The position numbers and the translations under genes were made by a program. The notes beneath the pieces are model-generated. The model saw only the letters and a program-made list of their open reading frames with translations, searched no databases and was not told the origin of the DNA. A stretch of DNA of 64,000 nt. Origin: Geoanaerobacter pelophilus (GTDB lineage: Bacteria > Desulfobacterota > Desulfuromonadia > Geobacterales > DSM-12255). The stretch spans positions 348,345 to 412,344 of the forward strand of contig NZ_JAHCVJ010000004.1 of NCBI RefSeq assembly GCF_018476885.1. The letters are read 5' to 3'. Positions 16,773 through 26,184 of this stretch are shown here, in pieces. Every line of letters begins with the position of its first letter. Within the stretch, counting starts at the first letter, position 1.

Positions 16773-17681
16773 CTACTTTTTCTTCTTGGCTGCCGGAGCA
16801 GCTGCCGGTGCCGGCTGGCTCTTGAAGTTGTTCAGGTCATGAGCGATGCTGTGGCAGTAACCGCATTTCGGGAACTTGGCAAGCATTGAAGCCGGATGCG
16901 GTGTTCCGTGGCAGCTCTGGCACTGTGGAATCATCTTGTGCTTGGCCTGGTGACAAGCAACGCAGCTCAGGTTCTTATGCTTGAAAGCGCTGGCAGTGAG
17001 CAGGTCGTAGGCTGCCTTGTGGCATGCGGCGCAGTCCTTGGACGGAGTCTGGTTGCTGTAAGCAACAGCCTTCGGCATATGGGCCTGGTGGCATTTTTTG
17101 CAGTCAGCCTGGGTCATCTCCTTGGAGTGCGGCTTGTGGCACAGTACGCATTCCGGGATCTTGCCATGGGTGTCGTGACAGAAGGTGCAGGCAAGGGCGG
17201 TATGCTTGCTCTTGTTGTCCCTGAGCTTTACGATCTGCTGAGTGTGGCAGGTAAGGCAAGGGTCGGTGATGTTGCGGCCCATTTTGATATTAAGCGGTGA
17301 ATGAGGGTTGCTGTGACAGGTGTTGCATCCGGCAAGTTTGAAGTGCGGCTTGCCTTCGTGACACTGGCTGCAAAGCGGAATGATCTTCCTCACGGTCGGC
17401 GGATGGCCGGCATGGCAATCCTGGCAGCCGATCGAGGTCTTGTGCTTGCCGCCGTTGCTGGCGATATCAGCCGGAGCCTTGGCATGACACTTGGCACAGT
17501 CGTCGTTCAGCAGTTTAGGTCCCTGGGCCTGTTTCGCAGGTGCCGGAGCTGCAGCCTTTGCCGGTGCAGCCTGAGCCTGAGGCTTTGCAGCCGGCGCACC
17601 AGCAGCAAATGCCAGGCCGTGCAGTGACACCATGGCAAGCCCTGCAAGAGCAGCAATCCATGTTTTAGTCTTGGTATTCAT
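16773..17681 (-). CDS. periplasmic 12-haem c-type cytochrome
   Basis: This 302-residue secreted cytochrome has twelve CxxCH haem-binding motifs: CAKCH, CQDCH, CSQCH, CNTCH, CLTCH, CTFCH, CVLCH, CKKCH, CAACH, CVACH, CQSCH and CGYCH. The signal peptide (residues 1-26) is followed by an Ala/Pro/Lys-rich linker, and the C-terminus is a PAPAAAPAA linker plus four lysines. Many extra histidines can supply the sixth ligands. It is probably an electron carrier between the inner membrane and outer-membrane reductases. The ATG at 17681 is chosen because AAGGAGG precedes it; a longer reading frame upstream has none. No named orthologue is assigned. Confidence 0.93.
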   Translation of the reverse strand: MNTKTKTWIAALAGLAMVSLHGLAFAAGAPAAKPQAQAAPAKAAAPAPAKQAQGPKLLNDDCAKCHAKAPADIASNGGKHKTSIGCQDCHAGHPPTVRKIIPLCSQCHEGKPHFKLAGCNTCHSNPHSPLNIKMGRNITDPCLTCHTQQIVKLRDNKSKHTALACTFCHDTHGKIPECVLCHKPHSKEMTQADCKKCHQAHMPKAVAYSNQTPSKDCAACHKAAYDLLTASAFKHKNLSCVACHQAKHKMIPQCQSCHGTPHPASMLAKFPKCGYCHSIAHDLNNFKSQPAPAAAPAAKKKK

Positions 17682-17816
17682 TTCTTTCCTCCTTGATGCT
17701 TTATGATGAGAAACACCGCATTTTATCCAATTTTGCGCGGCAGATTGTGTCATGATTACTAGAGATAGTCAATGAGAAACTGGACCAGTTTAAGCGACCT
17801 GCGGCCATTAAGAACC

Positions 17817-17845
17817 TTGACAGGCAACCGTTCTATTGTTAATAG
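17817..17845 (+). promoter_or_regulatory. predicted promoter of the 5-haem cytochrome operon
   Basis: A consensus -35 TTGACA (17817-17822), a 17-base spacer and TAATAG (17840-17845) lie 45 bases upstream of the cytochrome start, in the divergent gap between the two cytochrome genes. Confidence 0.7.
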
Positions 17846-17890
17846 CAAATGACCCTTTTCTCTAAATCCAACTGAATTATGAGGCATTAC

Positions 17891-19351
17891 ATGAGATCAA
17901 CATGCCACTTACTAACCATCTTGGCCCTGCTTATCCTTGCAAGCCAGGCTTTCGGCGCCCAAGCTCCTACTGTTTTCGATTTTGACCGGGAGTTCTATCC
18001 CTACTACCCGTCACTTATTAAGTGGAACAAATCAACCGCCGCATTCACACCACCGGAAACCTGCCGCGACTGCCACCCAAAGCAGTACAAAGAATGGTCA
18101 GGGTCAGTCCATAATCTGGCTTTTCACGACCCGATCTACCAAGGAGAGCTGAACAAGGCGGTAAAAGCGGTGGGACACGAAATATCGCGACAGTGCGAAG
18201 GGTGTCATTCTCCGGCAGGCATGGTAACCGGAGAGATCAAGGGGCCCGGCATCTCAGGGTTGTCACCGGTTGCAAGCAGCGGGGTCTCGTGCGACATCTG
18301 CCACTCCATAAGCGGCGTAACCCACTGGCAGACACCGGCGCATGAGCCGGAAAACGGCTCCATGATCCTGACCCCTGGAGTTGACGGTAAGGAAGGGCCA
18401 ACTCTCATCAAGAGAGGCCCTTTTAAACCAGCAGACAATTGCGGTGGTGGCTTTCACGATTGCGCCGAGTCCACGCTCCATCTTCGTGCTGACCTCTGCG
18501 CTTCCTGTCATCAGGTCTTTCATTATGACCGGCATTTCCCGCTGGAAGCGACCTATCGAGAATGGAAATCCGGAGCCTATGCCCAGAATCAGATTCTCTG
18601 CCAGGACTGCCACATGGTCGATATCCAGACCTTTAAAAAAGTTGCCGACTCGTTTTACAAGCCGTTAAGATCCGAGTACCAGCACAGCTTTAACGGCGCC
18701 AATTACCTCCTTTACTACCTTGCTGCCGCTGCAGCCAATAAGGCCGGCAACATCTCCGAAGCCGCTGCTCTGAAGAAAAAGTACGAAATGGCCGTCGAGC
18801 GGCTCAAGCTTGCTGCCGATCTCGACATAGCTCCGCTATATCGAGAGGGGAAACTTGCCGAAATCAAGGTAACCGTCAAAAACTTGCGGGCCGGCCATGA
18901 CCTGCCGACCTCTCTGACGAATATCCGCCAGATGTGGCTTGAAATATCCGCCCGTGACGAAAAGGGCAACATTGTCCTGCAAAGCGGCTCCATCAAAGCT
19001 GATGGGGCTCTTCCGGAAAACACCAGGCTCTTTAACTCTGACGGCATGGGGAGCAATTTCCATTTTGCCGTCGATCCCTGGGTGGTAACCTCCTTTTCCA
19101 GGCATGACACAATCCCCCCAAAAGGGTCCCGAATAGTGTACTATGGTCTGCCGTACAATCTGGCAACCAAAAACATCGCCCTGGAAGTTAAGCTCCGTTA
19201 CCGGCAAGCAGACCAGAAGGTCGCAGAATCGTTGCTATCAGCTGTGCCGAAAGACATCAATCTCAAGGAGATCTACGGCCTGGACACGATACCCCCTCTT
19301 CCCGTGGTTGACATGGTAATTAAGCATGCGACCCTGCCTACCGAACTTTGA
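17891..19351 (+). CDS. 5-haem c-type cytochrome, cytochrome c554-like
   Basis: This is a 486-residue exported multihaem protein. After the signal peptide come five CxxCH sites: CRDCH, CEGCH, CDICH, CASCH and CQDCH. The first lies in CRDCHPKQYKEWSGSVH, typical of cytochrome c554-type domains. The C-terminal part has KNLRAGHDLPTSLTN, a beta-sandwich motif seen in several multihaem cytochromes whose histidine may ligate a haem. I chose ATG at 17891 because GAGG precedes it; an ATG at 17879 is also in frame. It probably takes part in periplasmic or outer-membrane electron transfer. The lipoprotein gene follows at once. Confidence 0.88.
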   Translation: MRSTCHLLTILALLILASQAFGAQAPTVFDFDREFYPYYPSLIKWNKSTAAFTPPETCRDCHPKQYKEWSGSVHNLAFHDPIYQGELNKAVKAVGHEISRQCEGCHSPAGMVTGEIKGPGISGLSPVASSGVSCDICHSISGVTHWQTPAHEPENGSMILTPGVDGKEGPTLIKRGPFKPADNCGGGFHDCAESTLHLRADLCASCHQVFHYDRHFPLEATYREWKSGAYAQNQILCQDCHMVDIQTFKKVADSFYKPLRSEYQHSFNGANYLLYYLAAAAANKAGNISEAAALKKKYEMAVERLKLAADLDIAPLYREGKLAEIKVTVKNLRAGHDLPTSLTNIRQMWLEISARDEKGNIVLQSGSIKADGALPENTRLFNSDGMGSNFHFAVDPWVVTSFSRHDTIPPKGSRIVYYGLPYNLATKNIALEVKLRYRQADQKVAESLLSAVPKDINLKEIYGLDTIPPLPVVDMVIKHATLPTEL

Positions 19352-19383
19352 GTTTTAACGCTGATTGCCGACAGGAACTGACT

Positions 19384-20445
19384 GTGTTTTTCACCAGACT
19401 CATCTTAATCATGGCAATGCTCCTGGCAACCGGGTGCGCCTTATCAAACCGCGGACCGGTGATAATGCGCCGGGAGCTGCTGGAAATTGCCAGCTCGGAC
19501 CGGCAATGGACCGGGTTGGCGATCTCGCGCGAAGGGAGAAAATTTGTCACATTCCCCCGCTGGAACGAGGCCGTGTCGATTTCCGTGGGGGAGCTTCTGG
19601 CAGACGGCTCTACCCGCGCGTTCCCCGATCAGGAGTGGAATCGCTGGTTCGGTAGTGAGCCGCAAAACCGCTTCGTCTGCGCCCAGAGCGTTTATGTCGA
19701 TGACACCAACTTTCTCTGGATCCTCGACCCTGCCAATCCACGCTTTCAAGGCGTTATCGATGGCGGCGCCAAGCTTCTCAAGATCGATCTGCACACCAAC
19801 AGGGTAATGCAGGTGATCAGGTTCGGCGCACCGATAATCCATGAAAACAGTTACCTGAACGACATCCGCGTCGATACTCGCAGCGGTCATGCCTTCATCA
19901 CCGATTCAGGCAGCCCCGGGCTGGTAGTGGTCAACCTGGCAACCGGCCTTTCCTGGCGGATCCTTGATAACGACAGCTCAACAACCGCGGAAGACATCGA
20001 GCTGACATTTAACGGCCATAAGTGGTTGCTGCCCGACGGCACTACCCCGCGAGTTCATATCGACGGCATTGCAATTGACCCGTCTGGCGAGTATCTTTAC
20101 TATAAAGCGCTTACCGGGCGAACGCTCTATCGGATCAAGCTCCGCTGGCTGCTCGATGAAAATATTTCTGCCCGCGAGCTTCCCGGAAAGACAGAAAATC
20201 TGGATGAGACCGTAGCCAGCGACGGCCTGGAGTTTGACCACAGCGGCAATCTTTATTTCACTGCGATTGAAGAAAATGCCATAAAGCGCCGACTGCCAGA
20301 CGGCACCATTGAAATGGTGGTCAAGGACAATCGCCTGCAATGGCCGGACAGCCTGGCATTGGCGCCTGACGGCAGCTTTTATGTCACCACCTCCCGCATT
20401 CACCTCGGTGAGGGGCCGTTCAAGATCTTCCGCTTCACGCCATAA
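19384..20445 (+). CDS. lipoprotein of the major royal jelly/yellow protein family (beta-propeller)
   Basis: This 353-residue protein has a short signal peptide ending in the lipobox LLATGC, so the mature protein is lipid-anchored. The rest resembles the MRJP/yellow family: repeated propeller-type blades such as VDDTNFLWILD, DIRVDTRSGHAFITDSG, IDGIAIDPSGEYLYYKAL and GLEFDHSGNLYFTAIEENAI. Bacterial members are poorly characterised. A frame beginning with TTG overlaps the cytochrome stop, but AGGA is placed for GTG at 19384, which also gives a normal signal peptide. Its position behind the cytochrome suggests co-expression. Confidence 0.83.
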   Translation: MFFTRLILIMAMLLATGCALSNRGPVIMRRELLEIASSDRQWTGLAISREGRKFVTFPRWNEAVSISVGELLADGSTRAFPDQEWNRWFGSEPQNRFVCAQSVYVDDTNFLWILDPANPRFQGVIDGGAKLLKIDLHTNRVMQVIRFGAPIIHENSYLNDIRVDTRSGHAFITDSGSPGLVVVNLATGLSWRILDNDSSTTAEDIELTFNGHKWLLPDGTTPRVHIDGIAIDPSGEYLYYKALTGRTLYRIKLRWLLDENISARELPGKTENLDETVASDGLEFDHSGNLYFTAIEENAIKRRLPDGTIEMVVKDNRLQWPDSLALAPDGSFYVTTSRIHLGEGPFKIFRFTP

Positions 20446-20466
20446 CCATATGAGGAAAGGTAAACC

Positions 20467-20898
20467 ATGAAGCTTCACGAAAACCTCCAAGCACTGGGAA
20501 GTTCCGCAACTGCTTATCGCTATGACAACCCGGACCCGTCACTGCTCGAATCATTCCCCAGCCCGTTCGCCATTGGTGAACTAAACCCGGTTGGTGCCAC
20601 CGGGACAATCCACATCGAATGCCCGGAGTTCACCTGCCTCTGCCCGCTGACCGGGCAGCCCGACTTTGCCAGGATCGTCATCGACTACCAGCCGGACAAG
20701 CTCTGCGTGGAGAGTAAAAGCCTGAAGCTGTACCTGGGATCGTTCCGCATGTTCGGTGAGTTTCACGAGGCCGGGGTTAACAGGATCTGCAATGACCTGG
20801 TCAAACTCCTCGCGCCGGTCAGTCTGACCGTGCGCGGAGAATTCACCCCTCGCGGCGGCATTCCTTTCTGGCCCACCGCCGAATACCGCAAACCGTAA
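20467..20898 (+). CDS. queF: NADPH-dependent 7-cyano-7-deazaguanine reductase
   Basis: This 143-residue type I (short) QueF reduces preQ0 to preQ1 in queuosine tRNA modification. It has CLCPLTGQPDFA with the nucleophilic Cys59 and Asp66, and the substrate-binding ESKSLKLYLGSFR followed by FHE. The length matches the unimodular, Bacillus-type enzyme. AGGAAAGG precedes the ATG, and the gene follows the MRJP-like gene by 21 bases on the same strand, so it may be read through from the cytochrome promoter. No other queuosine genes are in the window. Confidence 0.95.
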   Translation: MKLHENLQALGSSATAYRYDNPDPSLLESFPSPFAIGELNPVGATGTIHIECPEFTCLCPLTGQPDFARIVIDYQPDKLCVESKSLKLYLGSFRMFGEFHEAGVNRICNDLVKLLAPVSLTVRGEFTPRGGIPFWPTAEYRKP

Positions 20899-20957
20899 CA
20901 GCCCGGTTGTCAACCGACAGCACCTCTCACGCGTTAACTGGGCAGGAGGGTTTCCCC

Positions 20958-22736
20958 ATGAAAAGGCTTCTTGCCATCGCGGTAGTACTCTTTATCACCA
21001 TTGTCCCCTTATATGCATCTGCGTCCTCAGGGTTGGCCCGCCTGTCATTAACCAAGGGCGAGGTGCTGCTTTTCGACGATGACAGTAACGACTGGGTGCC
21101 GACAACTGCCAACACCCCTGTCGAAGAGGGTGACCGAATCTGGTGCGCCAATGGCGCCAGGGCAGAAATCGAACTGCAAAACGGCAGCATCCTCCGTTTG
21201 GGGTCAAAAACTTCTATCGACATCGTGCGGCTCGACAACAACGAACAACAGGTTTATCTCAGCAGCGGCCGCTTGTATGCCCGTACCTTCGAAGCGGACC
21301 GTGACCTGCAGATCAACAGCGATGATGCCACCATCAGTGTCGGCCGAAAAAGCCGGGTGCATATCGACCTTGTAGGGAGCGGCGATCCCGATACCGAGGT
21401 ATCGGTCGTCAAAGGAACGGTCTACGTTGAAAGCGTTTCCGGCAAAACCCGGGTGAAGTCAGGCGAGACCCTGCTCTTTTCGGAAAACGGCGCTGAAGTC
21501 GCACCGCTCAATCCTCCCGACCAGTGGGAACAATGGAATGAAAAGCGTGACCGGACGATATTCAAGCGGAAAGCTGCAAACCGCTACCTGCCCGAAGAGC
21601 TGGTGATCTATGAAGAAGAACTGGCAAGCAACGGCGAGTGGGTACCCATTGAAGAATACGGTTATGCCTGGCGCCCGACCATTGCCGTAGGTGTCGATTG
21701 GACGCCCTATCAACAGGGACGCTGGGTCTGGCGCAGAGGCAGCTATGTTTGGATTGCTTCGGAACCATGGGGCTGGGCGCCACACCACTACGGCCGGTGG
21801 CAATATAGCCAAAGATACGGCTGGTGCTGGCTCCCGCCGCGCAGAGGTGATGTCTACTGGTCTCCGGGCTATGTAGCCTGGGTAGACACGCAAAGCGACC
21901 TGGCCTGGGTGCCGCTTGCCCCTGGCGAAATCTATTATGGCTATGGCAATTACGGCAGCCTCAGTATCAACATTACCAACGTTGACCGCCGCACTGTAAT
22001 CAGGCCGATCACGAACTATCGCAACCTGAGGGTCAGGAACGCGGTCACAGTCATCGAGAGGAACGCCTTCACCAGTGGCAGAGGCGCACCGCGACAAGGT
22101 CGACCCGCCGGCTTAGAGCGCTACCAGGGGCTGACTGCCCCGCCGCAAACAAGGCCTGCAGCCCGTGAGGCACGGATGCCGCTGGTCAGAAAAATCGCGC
22201 CTGAAAGCAGGCCCCCGGCATCCGTTATCCGCAGCCATCCGGCACCGCTGAAGGAGCGCTTCCCCCGGCTTGAGCCGGAACGGCGCAGAGTCGCGCCAGA
22301 GAGGAAAACAGAACCGCTGCAAGTCCGACCGACTTCGCCGGCTGACCGACATCAGGCGCCGCAACAGCGAGTTGTCCCTGCTCCCCAGGCAAAGCCCGCC
22401 GGGACACCGATTACAGAGCAGCCGGCTCAGGAAAGACGGCGACGTGAACCGGTGCAACCGGCACAACAACCCGTTCCAGCAAGAACTGAACAGCAGGTAA
22501 AACCAGAGGCAAGACCGGCATCCGGAGAATCCCGCAGCGAAGGTCGCAAGGCCGACCATGAGCGTCAGCCCCGGATGGAATCAAAACCAGCCACCACGAC
22601 AACCCCGCGTCCGGAAACCAGGCAGGGGCAACCGCGACGGGTCTGGCAGATTGCTCCGCGTGAAACCCCGAAAGAAACATCGAAAGAAACTGCTCCTGTC
22701 GAAAAACAGGAACCGAGGCAGCGCAGGGAGCGCTAA
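20958..22736 (+). CDS. FecR-domain and DUF6600 protein with long Pro/Arg/Glu-rich tail
   Basis: This 592-residue secreted protein has three parts. After the signal peptide (about 1-23) a FecR-type domain runs to residue 160 (LTKGEVLLFDDDSNDWVPT, GDRIWCANGARAEIEL, SGRLYARTF). A Trp- and Tyr-rich DUF6600-like domain spans about 215-345 (WVWRRGSYVWIASEPWGWAP). The tail of about 220 residues is very rich in Pro, Arg, Glu and Gln and is probably disordered. GGCAGGAGGG precedes ATG at 20958; the in-frame ATG at 20907 lacks a ribosome site. No sigma factor or TonB receptor gene lies nearby, so a classical FecR signalling role is unlikely. Confidence 0.82.
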   Translation: MKRLLAIAVVLFITIVPLYASASSGLARLSLTKGEVLLFDDDSNDWVPTTANTPVEEGDRIWCANGARAEIELQNGSILRLGSKTSIDIVRLDNNEQQVYLSSGRLYARTFEADRDLQINSDDATISVGRKSRVHIDLVGSGDPDTEVSVVKGTVYVESVSGKTRVKSGETLLFSENGAEVAPLNPPDQWEQWNEKRDRTIFKRKAANRYLPEELVIYEEELASNGEWVPIEEYGYAWRPTIAVGVDWTPYQQGRWVWRRGSYVWIASEPWGWAPHHYGRWQYSQRYGWCWLPPRRGDVYWSPGYVAWVDTQSDLAWVPLAPGEIYYGYGNYGSLSINITNVDRRTVIRPITNYRNLRVRNAVTVIERNAFTSGRGAPRQGRPAGLERYQGLTAPPQTRPAAREARMPLVRKIAPESRPPASVIRSHPAPLKERFPRLEPERRRVAPERKTEPLQVRPTSPADRHQAPQQRVVPAPQAKPAGTPITEQPAQERRRREPVQPAQQPVPARTEQQVKPEARPASGESRSEGRKADHERQPRMESKPATTTTPRPETRQGQPRRVWQIAPRETPKETSKETAPVEKQEPRQRRER

Positions 22737-22767
22737 CTCCATACGGCAGCGCAGAAGGAGATGAGCA

Positions 22768-23238
22768 ATGAAACGTTATTATTCATTTTTTGTCGCAGTA
22801 GGTATCGCAGCCATGTTGCTTGCCGGATGCGCCACCCAGCGTCAGGCTACCGGCAGCGCGATCGGTGGTACCTACGGAGGTATTGCCGGAGCCATCCTTG
22901 ACGCCAAGAACCCCTGGCGAGGCGGGGTATTGGGAGCGGCACTCGGAGCCCTTGCCGGAGCAACCATAGCCGACATCTCAGAGCAGGGTGCCCGTCAGGC
23001 AGCATCATCAGGCAGGCCTGTCGAATATCGCACCGAAGACCATCGGGCCCAGTATTATGCAGAACCAGAAGGTTATGACACTGCCCGTAACTGTCGCAAG
23101 GTCAAGGAAAAGGTGTATGTAGAGGGGAGACTGGTAAAGAGGCGGACCGTGCTTTACTGCGATCAGCCGGCGCCCCCTCCCCCGCCGCGATACCGCTACG
23201 AGCGGCGTTACGACCGCTATGAAAATGACGACGATTGA
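22768..23238 (+). CDS. glycine-zipper lipoprotein (17-kDa antigen-like)
   Basis: This 156-residue protein has the lipobox LLAGC, then a Gly/Ala-rich glycine-zipper segment at about residues 30-75 (GSAIGGTYGGIAGAI, GGVLGAALGALAGATIA), as in the Rickettsia 17-kDa antigen and SlyB group. The C-terminal half is charged and ends in a Pro run and an Arg/Tyr/Asp-rich tail. These proteins sit in the outer membrane and are often envelope-stress related. GAAGGAG precedes the ATG. It lies 31 bases behind the FecR/DUF6600 gene, so the two are likely one unit, closed by a terminator. Confidence 0.85.
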   Translation: MKRYYSFFVAVGIAAMLLAGCATQRQATGSAIGGTYGGIAGAILDAKNPWRGGVLGAALGALAGATIADISEQGARQAASSGRPVEYRTEDHRAQYYAEPEGYDTARNCRKVKEKVYVEGRLVKRRTVLYCDQPAPPPPPRYRYERRYDRYENDDD

Positions 23239-23260
23239 TCAATTCGCAGTGCAACTGAAC

Positions 23261-23299
23261 AAAAAAATGACCGCCCAGCAACTGGACGGTCATTTTTTT
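23261..23299. terminator. bidirectional terminator between glycine-zipper gene and EamA gene
   Basis: TGACCG-C-CCAG, loop CAA, CTGG-A-CGGTCA (23268-23292) is flanked by seven A on the left and seven T on the right. It serves both convergent transcripts. Confidence 0.95.
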
Positions 23300-23333
23300 A
23301 GAAAGAATCAGTGGACATCGTCATAGCCCAAGC

Positions 23334-24245
23334 TCATTCCTTATATCGTTCCCGCAGCCGCCATTCCACGATCAAACGGAACAGCAGCGGCACCAGCACC
23401 GCCAGGAAGATCAGGCCACAGCCAATCCATTCTCTGGTACCCAACCGTTCCCCCAGGAAGATAAACCCTGCAACAAGGCTCCAGACCGGGTCAAGGGTGT
23501 ATACCAAGCCGGCCCTGGTCGGTGTTGTGTAGCGCTGATACCGGTTCTGCAAGGTAAAACAGAGGACTGTCGGAAAAATCGCGCAATATACCAGGGAAAG
23601 AATGCCGGTCTGGCTGATGCTGTAAACATGGGACCCGGTCAGCAGCACAGCCGTCCCCGACATGATGGCAACCGTTATGAACTGGACCAGGGAGATGAGA
23701 TATACGTCATCATTGCGCAGCACCTTCGAGACCGAAATGATGTGAATGGCGATGAACGCCGCGCAGAGAGTCGAAATCAGATCACCCTGATTGAACCCGG
23801 CACCTCCCGACGCCAGGAGCCAGATGCCGACCACAGCCAGAACAATCCCGGCCATGTTTGCCCGTCCTACGCGATCCCGCCAGACCAAGGCACAAACCAG
23901 CGGGATAAACAGCACGAACATGTTGTTGAGAATGCCGGCTCGCGAGATGCTGGTGCCGCGCACCCCGAAAACGAACATCAGGTTGGTCATCCCCAGAGCC
24001 AGACCGACCAACGCTCCCCTGCGCACGATATCCAGGGTCAATCCTCTCAGCCGTGTTGAGCAGACGATAAGCATGATGACCGAGGCCAACAAGAACCGGA
24101 TAAAAACAAAATTGGTTGGTGGCACTTCCTTCAGCCCCAGCTTGTTGAACAGGAAGCTACCCCCCCAGAAAAATGTGGTGAGGATGAGGAACGAATAGAC
24201 CTTGAGCGGTGAAGGCTGGTTTTCTCTAACAGAATTATTTTCCAT
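23334..24245 (-). CDS. EamA/DMT-family transporter
   Basis: This 303-residue inner-membrane protein of the drug/metabolite transporter superfamily has ten predicted hydrophobic segments arranged as two EamA repeats. The first begins FLILTTFFWGGSFLFNKLGL; the second holds PTVLCFTLQNRYQRYTTPTRAGLVYTLDPVWSLVAGFIFLGE, a characteristic segment. It probably exports a metabolite or amino acid; the substrate is unknown. The ATG at 24245 is chosen over TTG at 24251. Neither has a strong ribosome site. It is divergent from the ABC transporter gene. Confidence 0.88.
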   Translation of the reverse strand: MENNSVRENQPSPLKVYSFLILTTFFWGGSFLFNKLGLKEVPPTNFVFIRFLLASVIMLIVCSTRLRGLTLDIVRRGALVGLALGMTNLMFVFGVRGTSISRAGILNNMFVLFIPLVCALVWRDRVGRANMAGIVLAVVGIWLLASGGAGFNQGDLISTLCAAFIAIHIISVSKVLRNDDVYLISLVQFITVAIMSGTAVLLTGSHVYSISQTGILSLVYCAIFPTVLCFTLQNRYQRYTTPTRAGLVYTLDPVWSLVAGFIFLGERLGTREWIGCGLIFLAVLVPLLFRLIVEWRLRERYKE

Positions 24246-24314
24246 GGACAACCGGCAAGATACACAGGTTGACTTGCCGGTGTCAAATGAGTAGTTTGTT
24301 CAGGGGAGAGTCTG

Positions 24315-26090
24315 ATGCGATCTGGCGGGATATATGAAGACGAAATTGTCGGCAAAGCCTATGACTGGGCGCTCATGCTGCGCTTCTTCAGATATCTCAA
24401 ACCATATCGATTGCTGGTGCTGCTCACTCTGGCCATCCTGCCGCTGACCACTGCCGCCAAGCTTGCCCAACCGCTGCTGATCAAACTCGCCATCGACAAT
24501 CATATTGTAACCGGTCAGATGCAGGGGGTGCCGCAGCTCGCTGCCGGCTTTCTGGCCCTGATCTTGGCCGAATCGATTATGTCGTTTGCTGAAGTCTGGC
24601 TGCTGCAGTATATCGGGCAACGGGTTATGCAGGACCTCCGGATGGAGCTGTTCGTCCATGTGCAGGGGCTTTCAACGTCCTTTTACGACCGGACCCCCAC
24701 CGGCAGCCTGGTAACACGGCTGACTAACGATGTGGAAGTCCTGGGTGAAATGTTTGCTGCCGGGATTATCACTGTCGTCGGCGATTTGCTGCTGCTGACC
24801 GGTATCGTCGGCGTAATGCTCTGGATGAATCTCAGGCTTTCACTGGCCACTTTTTCGGTACTGCCGCTCCTTTTCTGGGTCGCTTTTGCCTTCCGCCGCA
24901 GGATGCGCGCCGCCTTTCGCAAGGTACGGTCACGGCTGGCAACTCTGAACAGCTCACTGAACGAAAGCATCGGCGGTATCTCAATAATCCAGCTATTCAA
25001 CCACCAGCGATCAGAACAGGCAGAGTTTCGCAAGCTGAATGCGTCTTACCGGGACGCCAATATGCCGGTGATAACCTGGGATGCCTCACTTTACGCAGCA
25101 GTTGAGGCGCTCTCCTCGGTGGCGGTGGGCCTCATGATCTGGTACGGCGGAGGTGAAATAATCCGCGGTGCCCTGACCTTCGGCGCATTGGTCGCTTTTA
25201 TCCAGTACATCGAGAAGTTTTTCTCGCCGATTCGCGATCTCTCGGCAAAATACTCGGTGATGCAAGGGGCCATGGCCGCGCTTGAACGACTGTTCAACCT
25301 GCTAGATACCAGAGAGCAGCTGCCGGAGCCGTCACAAAGCGAGACAGTAGCCCCTTCCCCGGCTTTTTCCGTCATCGACTTCAAAGATGTGTGGTTTGCC
25401 TACAAGGGCGAAGACCATGTCTTGAAGAACTTCAGCCTCAGGATTTCCCGAGGTGAAAAAATCGCTTTGGTAGGAGAGTCCGGCGGAGGTAAGACGACCG
25501 TAACCCGGCTGTTGTCAAGGCTATACGACATAAATAGCGGGAGCATCACCATAGACGGGACCGATCTCCGCTTGATGCCCGTGCGCGAACTGCGGCAAAT
25601 AATAGCTATCGTCCTCCAGGACCCATATCTTTTCACTGGAACGGTCGAAGACAACATTTGCCTCGGCGATGACACCATCCGCCCCAGGGTTGCCGCTGCT
25701 GCCGCGGTTGTCGGGGCTGATCGCTTCATTGAACGGCTGCCAAAGGGGTATCAGGAGGAGGTTAAGGAGCGAGGCAATAATTTTTCGGCAGGAGAGCGGC
25801 AGCTGATCTCTTTTGCCCGGGCTGTCGCCTTTGACCCACAGATCCTGGTGCTGGACGAAGCCACGGCCAGTGTTGACACTGCCAGCGAGCGCCTTATCCA
25901 GGAAGGGTTGCAACGGCTGATGTCCAGCCGTACCACGTTGGTGGTGGCCCACCGCCTGTCAACCATTCGTGATGCCGACAGGATCGCGGTCATCCACCAT
26001 GGCGAGAAGGTCGAGGAAGGTAGTCATGCCGATCTGATGGAGCGCAAGGGGCTGTATTACCGTCTGTACCAGTTGCAGTTCAAAGGTTAG
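24315..26090 (+). CDS. ABC half-transporter, MsbA/multidrug-exporter type
   Basis: This 591-residue fused membrane and ATPase protein would act as a homo- or heterodimer. The N-terminal 310 residues have six membrane spans (ABC type IV exporter fold). The nucleotide-binding domain begins near 350, with Walker A GESGGGKTT, Q-loop IVLQDPYLF, signature FSAGERQ, Walker B ILVLDEATASVD and the H-loop VVAHRLST. FSAGERQ in place of LSGGQ is known from heterodimeric exporter subunits, but no partner gene is adjacent. The substrate is unknown; lipid or drug export is the family guess. Confidence 0.92.
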   Translation: MRSGGIYEDEIVGKAYDWALMLRFFRYLKPYRLLVLLTLAILPLTTAAKLAQPLLIKLAIDNHIVTGQMQGVPQLAAGFLALILAESIMSFAEVWLLQYIGQRVMQDLRMELFVHVQGLSTSFYDRTPTGSLVTRLTNDVEVLGEMFAAGIITVVGDLLLLTGIVGVMLWMNLRLSLATFSVLPLLFWVAFAFRRRMRAAFRKVRSRLATLNSSLNESIGGISIIQLFNHQRSEQAEFRKLNASYRDANMPVITWDASLYAAVEALSSVAVGLMIWYGGGEIIRGALTFGALVAFIQYIEKFFSPIRDLSAKYSVMQGAMAALERLFNLLDTREQLPEPSQSETVAPSPAFSVIDFKDVWFAYKGEDHVLKNFSLRISRGEKIALVGESGGGKTTVTRLLSRLYDINSGSITIDGTDLRLMPVRELRQIIAIVLQDPYLFTGTVEDNICLGDDTIRPRVAAAAAVVGADRFIERLPKGYQEEVKERGNNFSAGERQLISFARAVAFDPQILVLDEATASVDTASERLIQEGLQRLMSSRTTLVVAHRLSTIRDADRIAVIHHGEKVEEGSHADLMERKGLYYRLYQLQFKG

Positions 26091-26184
26091 CATTCCCGCA
26101 GCCCGTTGCTGCCGGTAATTCCCTTAATCGCTAATTTAGGGTATCATTTAAACAACACTATTAACGCATTCTTCAAGGCAAATC

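Noticed and set aside
20907..20957. upstream in-frame extension of the FecR/DUF6600 protein
   Set aside because: The extension lacks a ribosome site and would hide the signal peptide; GGCAGGAGGG is correctly placed for the ATG at 20958.
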